From: Tilletiaria anomala UBC 951
Lineage: Eukaryota; Basidiomycota; Exobasidiomycetes; Georgefischeriales; Tilletiariaceae
Assembly (NCBI RefSeq): GCF_000711695.1
Contig: NW_013546927.1
Location: forward strand, 1-64,000
Direction of reading: 5' to 3'
Length of the DNA: 64,000 nt
Below the pieces are notes generated by a model. The model had not been told where the DNA came from, did no database searches, and saw nothing but the letters and a program-made list of their open reading frames with translations. The translations under genes were made by a program, and so were the position numbers. Below are positions 1 through 9,547 of this stretch, one piece after another. Position 1 is the stretch's first letter; each line of letters begins with the position of its first letter.

Positions 1-417
1 GGCGGCTCCTCCTTGCCCGCCTCTAGCTGCGCCTCTGCCACCGCCTCTCGAGCCCCGACCCCTTCCAGTGCCATCTCCTCGTGCCTGCCCTCTGCCCGCA
101 CCGCCGCGCGAGCCTCGTCCGCCTCTTGATCCAGGACCACCGCGCTTGGGGCCCTCGGTTGCACCTCCGCGTGAGCCGCGCCCGCCACGCGAGCCGCGCC
201 CACCGCGACTGCCGGTACCGGCGCCTGCTGAGCTAGGCCCGGCCATGGATGCAGGAGGCGGCATGAAGCTGGATGGCGGACTGCCCGCTCCGCCATAGGT
301 CACGCCCATGTACGGCGGCGAAGCTGCTGCAGCGGGTCCATACCCGCCCGGCGGAGAGCCCGGCGCCGAGTATGCGCTCATGCCGGGAGGGGATCCTGGG
401 CCGCTGTATGGGAACAT
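1..417 (-). CDS. RGG/RG-repeat protein, N-terminal part (runs off left edge)
   Basis: The first 139 codons are inside the window; the rest lies beyond position 1. The protein begins MFPYSGPGSPPG. Its first ~65 residues are rich in Pro, Gly, Ser, Ala and Tyr. From about residue 73 it becomes a run of SRGG, GGRG and RGG boxes (about ten arginines flanked by glycines). Such tracts bind RNA and are arginine-methylation targets in many nucleolar and mRNP proteins. No folded domain is visible, so the specific family cannot be named; a helicase, fibrillarin-like or Scd6-like protein would all fit. The start is supported by an in-frame TGA eight codons upstream (439-441) and no other ATG between. It is divergent from TMA20. 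Confidence 0.6.
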   Translation of the reverse strand, partial: MFPYSGPGSPPGMSAYSAPGSPPGGYGPAAAASPPYMGVTYGGAGSPPSSFMPPPASMAGPSSAGAGTGSRGGRGSRGGRGSRGGATEGPKRGGPGSRGGRGSRGGAGRGQARGDGTGRGRGSRGGGRGAARGGQGGAA

Positions 418-938
418 CTTGCGCGGATCTGTCTTGAATCACGAGCTCCAGTTGTGCGATCCGCCCCGAGCGGTAAAGGAGCCTTCAATCCGACGCGGCG
501 CAGTGGCCTTGCTGCAGATGCGATTGGGGATGAACGGAAGGCGAGGTTTGCCCCTGATGACGGTTGGACCGCCGAAAACAGAGTTCAAATGTTGCATCCC
601 TCACTTCTGCCCAAGAGTCTCTGCAAATATGCTGCGAGGAACGATGCCTTTGAATGAAATGAGAGTGCTGTTCACGGGTGATCGGGTGAATAGCGAGGCG
701 GAACAACGAACATATGTCTATTGAGTATGCGATCGAGAGATGTCATCGGACAAATCTGAAGCTGTGATGAATGTCGGCCTGCAGCTGATCTCTCTCTCTC
801 TCTTCCCATCGATCTTGCCGATTGAACCATCGTCTCCGTTCTATACGTCGCCTTGTTGTACATTCCTGCGATCCAAGCAGCTCAAGGGCCTCACTGCGTT
901 GCTACCTTAATCACAACGAGCATTGAACTCCGAGCAAA
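418..938. promoter_or_regulatory. Divergent intergenic region between RGG gene and TMA20
   Basis: This 521-bp gap separates the divergent starts of the RGG protein and TMA20 and so should hold both promoters. A pyrimidine run of TC repeats lies at 789-803, about 135 bp before the TMA20 start, a common core-promoter feature in fungi. The open frames here look like chance ORFs. Confidence 0.4.
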
Positions 939-1756
939 ATGTCGCTCTTCAAAACGTTCTCGCCAGCCAAAGGCGACATCGCCTCCTCGACCGCAGTGAA
1001 GTCGTCTGTGCAGCGTGGCATGCGGTCAAAGCTCTTGGAACAATACCCTGACACGCTTGGGAAGGACGAGGGTGTGCTGCTGGAGCAGATTTGGCCCAAA
1101 AAGGAAGGTATTATCCTCGTGAAATTCAGGTGAGCTATCAAGTAGGCGAGCGGCACCCCCAGAGATATTGACATGGACGTACACTGCCATTCGTAGCCGG
1201 GAGCACGTATCAATACTAGTGCACAACAAAGAACCAATCTTCTTTCAGCACTTTGATGGGCCATATTTTCCAACCATGCAGCTGTTACAAAAATGTGAGT
1301 AGGTCGAATTGCCTGCTCGCTGGGAGTGTCATCATGTAGACAGCTTTTCTCCAACTCTCTTCCACATTCCTGCAGACCCATTCATAATGCCAAGCGTCCA
1401 GGTAGACCGCGGTGCCATTCGCTTCGTACTCTCGGGTGCAAACATCATGTCACCAGGGTTGACATCTGCAGGCGGGCGGTTACCGGAGGCCGACAAGGCC
1501 CTGCCGGCCAACGCGCCAGTGGCAATCTTTGCGCAAGGAAAAGAGCACCCAGTGGCGGTTGGGCTGCTTAAGATGAGCACCGAAGATATCAGACAAGCCG
1601 GGAAAGGGATTGGTATAGATAACATTCACCACATCGGCGGTATGTGTTCCTGTCTACCGCGGTCTGCCCTAGTTAGGCTGTAAGCTGACCCCTCTGGTCC
1701 TCTACTTCGTCTGGCCAGACGACCTGTGGGCTGCGTGTGCGGCAGGTGGACTGTAA
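939..1756 (+). CDS. TMA20: Tma20/MCT-1-like ribosome recycling factor with PUA domain
   Basis: Orthologue of yeast Tma20 and human MCT-1, which pairs with Tma22/DENR to remove tRNA and recycle 40S subunits in the cytoplasm. Four exons: 939-1129, 1197-1294, 1376-1639 and 1719-1756, giving 196 aa (human MCT-1 is 181). Family blocks are clear: a start like MSLFKTFSP, the LLEQYPD and IWPKKEG blocks, then FFQHFDGPYFPT, VDRGAIRFVLSGANIM and GLTSAGG. The PUA domain covers about residues 95-185 and includes MSTEDI and GIGIDNIHHI. All introns are GT-AG, 67-81 nt. The last exon is tiny and supplies DDLWAACAAGGL before TAA. Identification is firm; only the short last exon is less certain. Confidence 0.93.
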
Positions 1757-1857
1757 TGCCTAAATCCCGCGATCGGTAAAGTGACAGGCTGCACCCAAAT
1801 CAATAAAAGGTGATCTATCGGTGATGCAATAAAAGATACATTTCGCCATGCCATGGC

Positions 1858-3161
1858 TCAGCCTTGCACATGCGCCTGCCCCACTTGCTCATGTTGCTCC
1901 TTTCCCCACTCTGCGTACACCCTCCGAGCGCGCAGCTTGAGCGCTTCGAAGCTGTCTACTGCGGGCCGGACGTCCAGGTTAAATGCAGCCTCATCTTCGT
2001 CAGGGTCAGATGGCGCTTCGTAGTAGTCGATGACGTATCGGATTTGCCGGCTCTTAAGGTCTGCTTCCGTCGATGACGGTTGGGACGGTGACTCGCTCGC
2101 TGCGGATGCAGGCGGAGGACGCTGGATGATCCAGTCGTGACGATCGAATGGCGGCTCGGATGAATATTTGGATGGCATCAGCCATGCGAGGTAGCCCTGC
2201 AGGCGGGCTTTGGGAGAGAGTGTGCCTGGTCGACCTTGGAAGCGCGCGAGCTGAATGCGTGACACATCACTAGGCGAGGTGCAAGTACAAGTTAGCAAAT
2301 TCCACGCGCTGATTGCATCTGAACTGACCATGTCACTCACGTCCCAGCCAGCCTTTCCCACTCGATCACCTCCTGCCAAGCGCGCTCATTGAGGAAGTTG
2401 TGGATAAGTACCATCATGTCCACGTGTTCCTCTGGAGTCTCCCATCCTTTTCGCACTAGGGCATTGTAGAACTGCTGGGGCGACGGGTACTCCCAGTGCG
2501 ACACTTGACCATGTACTGCTTCCTCCTTCCCCTTGCCTTTGACGTCGTGCGCTACCGGGCACGCCCCTGGAGGGGTGGGCGCATCGTATGGCGAGGCACC
2601 CGGAGAGGGGGACACGACGGATCGGGGGATAGATGATAACGTTCGTTCTGTGGACAGCAACGAATGTTGTTTAGAGGACATGGCGCTTTGAGCAAGCTCA
2701 GGCATATTGTTCAGCGGGTTGAGCTGCTCTGCAATTTTCTTGTTCTGGCCCTGACTGGCCATGTATGCATCGCGCTGATCGTGTGGAACAGGGCATGCGT
2801 CTCCCGAGGCCGAGCTCATCGAGCCGGATGCTTTGGACGAAAGAGCTGCAAACGATGTTGGCAGTGCGCGCTTTAGCTGGGAGCTGCCAGTGCTCGCCGG
2901 GGTTCGTGATGAGGATGACGGCGATGAAGACGAAGGCGATGAGGCGTGCATCGGGCAACCAGGAGGCGGATTCGAGCCAATTATAGGCGCAGGGTGCAGT
3001 AAGTTGGCTTTGCTAGCCGCTGCTGGCCCTTCGGATGCATTCCGAGCCGCTTGTAACCGCCGAAGGTCGCCGGCCGACAGGAGCACGCCACTGTCGATCC
3101 GATGGACCAGCAGCGCCGAGATGACGCTCTGATTACTTTCGTTAGAGTAGACGCTGGTCAT
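1858..3161 (-). CDS. CYC3: Cytochrome c haem lyase (holocytochrome c synthase)
   Basis: Attaches haem to the CXXCH of apocytochrome c (and/or c1) in the mitochondrial intermembrane space. Two exons, 3161-2341 and 2269-1858, give 410 aa. The catalytic core begins about residue 220: WEYPSPQQFYNALVRKGW, HNFLNERAW, EVIEWE, then RFQGRPGTLSPKAR, PPFDRHDWII and IRYVIDYYEAP, all family signatures. The long Ser/Pro-rich N-terminal region carries three Cys-Pro haem-regulatory motifs (C69 GCPM, C123 ACPV, C201 ACPV); yeast and human enzymes have one or two near the N-terminus. The 71-nt intron has a GTGAGT donor and interrupts the core. Whether it serves cytochrome c, c1 or both cannot be read from sequence. 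No second copy is seen in this window. Confidence 0.92.
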
Positions 3162-4758
3162 TTTTGATCTTATCGATTGAATAGCATGCGCTTATGCAGA
3201 CTCTTTGTGCTTATTATGAGATTCGGGTAGAAAGCTGAATGATGGTCGTCGAATAGCATGTGACATTGACGCTGAGCATCATGATAAGACATTCGCATGG
3301 ATGGAAGGTATGAGAGGTTGTTGATTTTCGTACCATAACTTGCTCCGTACCTTGCCAAGGGCTTCGAGCCCATTCCGCTCTACTTTTTAAGTACTACATC
3401 AACTGGGCACAATTTGCTTCCCTGCTCCACCGCCGTCAATTCTTACAAATTAAATCGCACGGCATATAAGCTTGTTTCTTCCACATCATACATCGTGAAG
3501 GCAACGCCTAGGATCTTCATCTCGATCTTAGCCATTGTTCGAGGCACCAGATCTTAACTCGTCATTGACCACACAACTTTCCGGCTGCTCTTTGATTCTC
3601 TGCCTCTTCGTATGTCGGAAAATCAGTTAGGGCCGTATCGTGATAGACAGGCTGGACGAGCAACCATGTACCACCATGCTGCTCTACAGTTGTCACCGTG
3701 GCTCACTTTTTGGCAGGCAGGTCGCAACATCTAGAGACCAAATTGCCGAAAGCGGTGGGATCAGTGCCGGTCGCTTTTGGACTCAGGGTGCAGTGAATAC
3801 GTTGGGGACTAGATGCATTGAGAGAATGCAATGAGATGTGTGAATACTATTTATGCGATGTGAGAAAGGTGTTGCACACATACAATGTGCTGCACATGTC
3901 AGACAAGGCTGTTGGTTGATGGGAGCTCAACCCGATCTGTGTTGGCAACACTGGCCGCTGCGGCCAAACGCTTCGAAAACCGCTCCTGGCGACGGCCGAC
4001 GGTTGGCCGGCGACATCCTACGCCATGGTCGGCGCACGGCGCACGAACCTGGTACGTGGCTGGTTTTCAGCCCTTCAGCCACGCATGACATGATCGATGA
4101 ACTGGCATCAAGAAACCTTAGAATCGAGCCAGATCGCCTCAAAATGATAACTTACCGTGGAACGGATTGAAACCCGATTCGTAAGATATTCTTGATACAT
4201 ACGTAAATGAGACTGATTCTCACAACGTATCTTTGGGTAAGCACATCCCCTACCGCTGAATACAGGGTCAAAGTCTTCGAAGGTGATGGTATAAATGACG
4301 CTCAGATACGTGTGAAATATTTCAGGCTGTCGGTCATTTGTTTCGCTGTATGGCTAGAAACAATTCGTTCCATCAGGCGCGGAAGTGGCGTTAATGCCTA
4401 TGCACATCAAAGGATAGACTAATGGTCAATATTGGTATTATACATCGTGAGCCAAATATCCATCTACTGTGATCTTATGTACGGATCTTCCCCTGAGAAG
4501 ATGTTGGTGACGGTGCGAGGGTGGGGGACCATTGAGTGCAAGGCGATAAAGTGCCACGAATCGATTGGTCAAGCTGGACGTTGAAGCTTGCGCATGATTG
4601 TTCAAGGCGACTTGATACGTGGAACTGGTGGATGTTCATCATGGAATGATGGAGGATTGGCATATTAGAAAAGCCCTGGTCAAGGAATGAACCAGCAACA
4701 TCTTATGGTGCGAAAATCAAAAACCCAAGGAGTGAATCGAGTTGTTGCGAATGCAGTA

Positions 4759-4766
4759 TCACGTGA
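4759..4766. promoter_or_regulatory. TCACGTGA palindrome (bHLH/Cbf1-type E-box) upstream of SMC2
   Basis: Perfect 8-bp palindrome with a CACGTG core, about 215 bp upstream of the SMC2 ATG. In fungi this is the site of Cbf1-like bHLH factors. It is a motif match only. Confidence 0.3.
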
Positions 4767-4798
4767 CCTTCTAACACGCGCACTTTGTGTAGCGGTCG

Positions 4799-4804
4799 AC
4801 GCGT
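4799..4804. promoter_or_regulatory. ACGCGT (MluI cell-cycle box) upstream of SMC2
   Basis: An exact MCB core about 180 bp before the SMC2 start. MBF-type complexes use it to drive G1/S genes in yeasts. The position suits a chromosome-structure gene, but one 6-mer is weak evidence by itself. Confidence 0.35.
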
Positions 4805-4981
4805 TCTCATCTTCGCGTGGACAAGGTACTGCCGAACAACACGCGCACTCTCCATGTTCGCACCACGTATGATAGGTCACGGACATCATCGACCTTCTCC
4901 AACATGTTACTCTACTCCACGAATGTTATTCGGGATTTTTCAGATCGTCCGACTGTACCGAGAGCACCAAGTGCCTCCAAA

Positions 4982-7900
4982 ATGAGGATCGAAGAGCTCA
5001 TCATCGACGGCTTCAAGTCGTATCCGGTGCGCACGCACGTCTCTGGATTCGACCCGAGCTTCAACGCGATCACCGGTCTCAATGGTAGCGGCAAGAGCAA
5101 TATTCTCGATGCGATTTGCTTTGTTCTGGGTATAACCAACCTCTCAGCTGTATGTGTCCGCGTGATGCCTTGCTCTTCGTGCTATGAACCCCATGGCATT
5201 TGCTGACGCGCTGTCGCTCACCCACAGGTGCGCGCCAACAACCTTCAAGACCTGATCTACAAGCGAGGCCAAGCAGGCGTCACAAAGGCTAGCGTGACGA
5301 TCGTCTTTGACAACAGCGACCGAGCCACGTCTCCCGTCTCTTTTGAGAACTATGCTCAGATCACGGTCACGCGGCAAGTCGCCATGGGCGGCTTGTCTAA
5401 ATACCTCATCAATGGCCACAAGGCGACACTTCAAGCAGTTCAAAACATGTTCCAAAGCGTGCAGCTCAACATCAACAACCCCAATTTTCTCATCATGCAG
5501 GGGAAAATTACCAAAGTGCTCAACATGAAGCCAGCAGAGATCCTGAGTATGATTGAGGAGGCAGCTGGAACAAGGATGTTCGAGGACCGAAAAGAGAAAG
5601 CTATCAAGACAATGTCCAAGAAAGATCAAAAAGTCAAGGAGATCAACGCGGTGAGTGCATAAAAGAGGCGTAATCGTGACTTCAAGGCATCTCATACTTC
5701 TGTCTGCCTCTAGCTTTTGACCGAAGAGATCACGCCAAAGCTGGATAAGCTGAGAGAGGAGAAGCGTTCATTCCTCGAGTATCAAAAGATTTCCTCCGAG
5801 TTGGATCGTCTGACCCGCCTTGCTAAAGCATGGGAATGGAAGACACTCCGCGCGCGTCTCGAAGAGCGCAGAACAACTCTCGCACAAAAACAGAAGCAAA
5901 GGAGGGTGGAGGAGAAAGAGGCCAGCGATTTGAAGCGCCAAATCAGCAGCATCGAGAAGGAGTTGGAGACCATCGAGAAGCGGCGAGAAATGGAGTTGAA
6001 CAAGGGTGGTAAGCTGAAATGCCTCATGCAGCGCTCCAAGGCGCTCTCGGACGAATTAGTCAAAGTCAAGACTGGCATCAACTTTAAGATCTCCGCGCTC
6101 GAAGAAGAGGAGAAGCGTATGATTGCGAGTGAGAAGGCGCTCACAGACGTGAAAGCATTTCGAATGGCGAAGGGAAAGGAGCATGAAAAGGTCATTGCAG
6201 CCTTTGCAGACTTCAAGAAAGCGCATGAAGCGGCACTGGATGAGATCAGCAAGGAGGAAGAGCTGCTGCAGACTCTGACGACTGGAATGGCAGCTAAAGC
6301 TTCTGCGGGTGACAAGGGCGGCGGGTACATGGGTCGTCTGGCAGATGCACATGCTCGCGATGCCGCTGCCGACAATGAGATGCAGCACAGCAATATGCGG
6401 ATCGACCATATGCAGAATCAGGTCAAAATCTCAGAGCAGACCTTGGTGCAGGCGCGCAAGGAGAGCAGCGGACTCGTCCAGCAGCTAGAAGTCGCTAAGG
6501 CAAAGGTCGATCAGCTTCAAGCCAAAATCACAGCGACTGGGTACGACGATCAGAAGAGCAGGGCGCTTCGTCAGCGGCGCTCAGAGCTCGCCAGCAAGCT
6601 TGACAACCTCTCTGAACGTAGAGATGCAATTGCCTCGAGACTCTCTGCGCTCGATTTTACATACTCGGACCCCACACCAGATTTTGATCGTTCCAAGGTC
6701 AAGGGTCTCATCGCGAACTTGATTCAACTTGATCCGGGCAAGGCGCACTTCTCAACTGCTCTCGAGGTTTGTGCAGGTGGTAGGCTGTATAATGTCGTCG
6801 TCGAGGATGAGATGACCGGCGGGCAGCTACTCGCCAATGGCAAGCTCCGCAAGCGCGTGACAATATTACCTCTCAATAAGATCAGTGCATTCGTGGCGTC
6901 AGCTGCCAAGGTAGGAGCTGCGCAAAAACTCGCGCCTGGCAAAGTCGACCTTGCGCTGTCGTTGATTGGCTATGGGGAGGAAGTTACCACCGCGATGCAG
7001 TATGTCTTTGGCAGCACGTTGATATGCGCGGATGCCGCGACGGCCAAGCGTGTAACATTCGATGGCGCTGTCAAGCTCAAGAGTGTTACCTTGGATGGCG
7101 ACGTCTACGACCCAGCGGGCACGCTCTCTGGAGGCAGCAAGTCCAGCATGGGAGGGATCTTTGTCAAAGCGCAGGAGCTGAACAATGTTCAAAATGAGCT
7201 TCAGGCCGTCAAGCGCGAGCTTAAGACCTGCGAGACAGAGCTAGCGGCTGAGGTGGCCAAATCTGAGGCATTGGCGCCTGCTTTGTTGGAGCTGCAAACC
7301 AAGAGTCGCGAGGTGACCTTGCTGGACAATCAATTGCAAGGCTCGACTGCTGCTCGACTGGAGGGTGAGGTCAAGACGGCGAGAGAGAGCATTGATGAGC
7401 TCAAGAAGATTGTTGAAGCGGCGAAGGAGAAGAAGCGGAAAGCGCTAGAAGAGATCACATTCTACGAGAAAGAGATTGAAGAATTTGGCTCAGATAAGCA
7501 GTCGAAGCTTGAAGAGCTGCAAAAGAGGATCAAAGATCGTAAAGCGACGGTCCAAAAGACAGCCTCGGAAATCAAAGCAAGGCAGAACCAGGTCCGCACG
7601 CTCGCGCTCGAGCTTGACGTCGGAGCAGGGGAGATTGCTAGCACCGAAGCAGAGATCGAGATGCAGCGTAAAATGGTGGCGAAAGCGGCCGCAGAGCTCG
7701 AGACACATAAAGCCCAGACAGCCGAGATGCAGGTCCGTAGCACAGTCTTCCCACAAGTGTCAAGGAGCTTCGCTGAAACGTTCTCTCTGTTTTCAGGCCG
7801 AGGTGGACAAGCTGGAAGAGCAGCTGTTCGAGGAGCGAGCTGCCCAGTCTGCGTCGGACGACGAGCTCAACGTGCTCCGAAACGCCGTCAAGAAGAAGCG

Positions 7901-8921
7901 TCAGGGCATTGCGGACGCTGATCTGACTGTAAAGCAGCTACAACACGAGGTCGAACGACTGGAAGCAGACTATGCGACGGCGGAGAAAGGCATCGATCAG
8001 CTTGAGCAGCAATTCGGGTGGATCCAGACAGACAAGGAGCTGTTCGGCACGCCCGGCGGTGCGTACGATTTCAAGAAATATAATATGAAGGAAGTCGCGC
8101 GTGATTGCCACAAGCTCGAGGAGCGACAGCATGGCCTGCAGAAGAAAGTCAATCCGAAGGTGATGAACATGATCGACAGTGTGGAGAAGAAGGAGCAAAG
8201 CCTCAAACAGATGATGTCGACTATCTTGAAAGATAAGGACAAGATCGAGGACACCATCCAAGAGCTGGACTGCTACAAGAAGGAGGCATTGGAGAAAACG
8301 TGGCGCAAGGTTAACGGCGACTTTGGTGATATCTTTGCCGAGCTTCTACCAGGCAATTTTGCTAAGCTGCAGCCTCCAGAAGGCCAAGAACTCACGCAAG
8401 GCCTCGAAGTGAAGGTACGGTTGGGCACTGTTTGGAAGCAGTCGCTCACTGAGCTGAGTGGCGGGCAACGGTGAGCGTTGCATGGCTTCGATTTAAGTTG
8501 CCCGGAAGGAGATGCTGACAAGTTTCCTGATTCGTACAGATCTCTCATCGCACTGAGTCTGATCATGTCACTGCTGCAATTCAAACCGGCTCCGATGTAC
8601 ATCTTGGACGAGATTGACGCGGCACTAGACCTGTCGCACACACAGCACATTGGCCAGCTCTTCAAGTCGCGCTTCTCTGGCTCACAATTCATCGTCGTCT
8701 CTTTGAAGGAAGGTCTCTTCACCAATGCCAATGTGCTCTTCAGAGCACGCTTTCGGGACGGAACGAGCGTTGTGGAGCGGCTCACACAGAAGGGTGGCAT
8801 GCCACTTGAGCAGAGCAACGACAAGGAGAACGCTCCGCCCGGGGGCACGGCGAGGCCGAACGTCGGCGGCAAGGTTGCTGCGGCTACTGCTTTTCGGGCA
8901 CGCGCTGCGGCTGTTGCATGA
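4982..8921 (+). CDS. SMC2: Smc2, condensin ATPase subunit
   Basis: Core ATPase of condensin, which pairs with Smc4 to compact mitotic chromosomes. Five exons (4982-5149, 5228-5650, 5714-7732, 7797-8470, 8540-8921) give 1221 aa (human 1197). The head has the Smc2-specific start [20 protein letters not shown] and Walker [10 protein letters not shown]. Then come [17 protein letters not shown] and [19 protein letters not shown]. Long coiled coils flank a hinge at about residues 520-670. The C-terminal head holds the ABC signature LSGGQR, split by intron 4, and Walker [11 protein letters not shown]. The start ATG precedes the conserved first strand directly; the upstream in-frame reading has no domain. 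Intron 3 uses a less usual GTCCGT donor. The C-terminal tail is Gly/Ala-rich and short. Confidence 0.97.
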
Positions 8922-9547
8922 CGCATGCTGGTCTTTCTGCGGTTTCGCACATTTTCACGAGCGTGACTTCCCTTGGTTATTATCCGACATAATGTTCCCT
9001 TGTAACATAGTCTATGTACTTTTTCTTGCATCCTGAGTCTTAAGCAGGACTCTTGCGGCCATTCGGGCCTTCACGAATGTCCCTCCAATTTCACATGCGT
9101 GATACGCCATGCTATATTGCCAAGTGGAGGAACGTGAGAGCGCCGACAGACGACACACGGGCGTCACGCGTCGCGTCGCGTCGCAAGAAAGTTAAAGCGC
9201 GAGCGCGTCATGACTGCGCTCTTCCTTTCTGCTAGCGGCTCACCATGAACAGCTTTTGTCTGATCGAGAAAGGAGACACTGCTCAAAGGCACGGCACATT
9301 TCTTGTTCAGCTGCAGCTGGTACTGACAGCTTACCTGTGTCATAGCCTCCGTTACGTGATAGTGCAGCTCGGGGCACACTAGGGCTATGCTATGCGCCTA
9401 AACCGGATTCGCTTTGGTCAAGTCTGTAGAACTCTGCGGGTATCGCCCGGGCAAAGGCAATCGATCGCTCAGGTCAATTCTGCAGTTCTTGTGCTGTCAC
9501 GTACTACATCAGACCTCGGGTTGCTATCCAGTATCAGATTCAGAACC
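8922..9547. promoter_or_regulatory. SMC2 3' end / DNA ligase I promoter region
   Basis: A 626-bp gap between two same-strand genes. At 9161-9183 there is a GCGTC-type short tandem run containing an exact ACGCGT at 9166-9171, about 380 bp upstream of the ligase start. A second GCGCGTCA-like element lies near 9203. CDC9 in budding yeast is a classic MCB-driven gene, so this is a plausible G1/S control region by analogy. Confidence 0.4.

Larger units (their letters stand above)
3162..4981. other. Intergenic tract between haem lyase and SMC2
   Basis: About 1.8 kb between the divergent haem lyase and SMC2 starts. The longest open frames (for example 3853-4170 +) have no recognisable domain and look like chance. 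The right end carries the SMC2 promoter motifs listed separately. Nothing else supportable is seen. Confidence 0.5.

Noticed and set aside
308-724. Plus-strand ORF opposite the RGG gene
   Set aside because: It is antisense to the Gly/Arg-rich coding region and its promoter; composition is that of a shadow frame.
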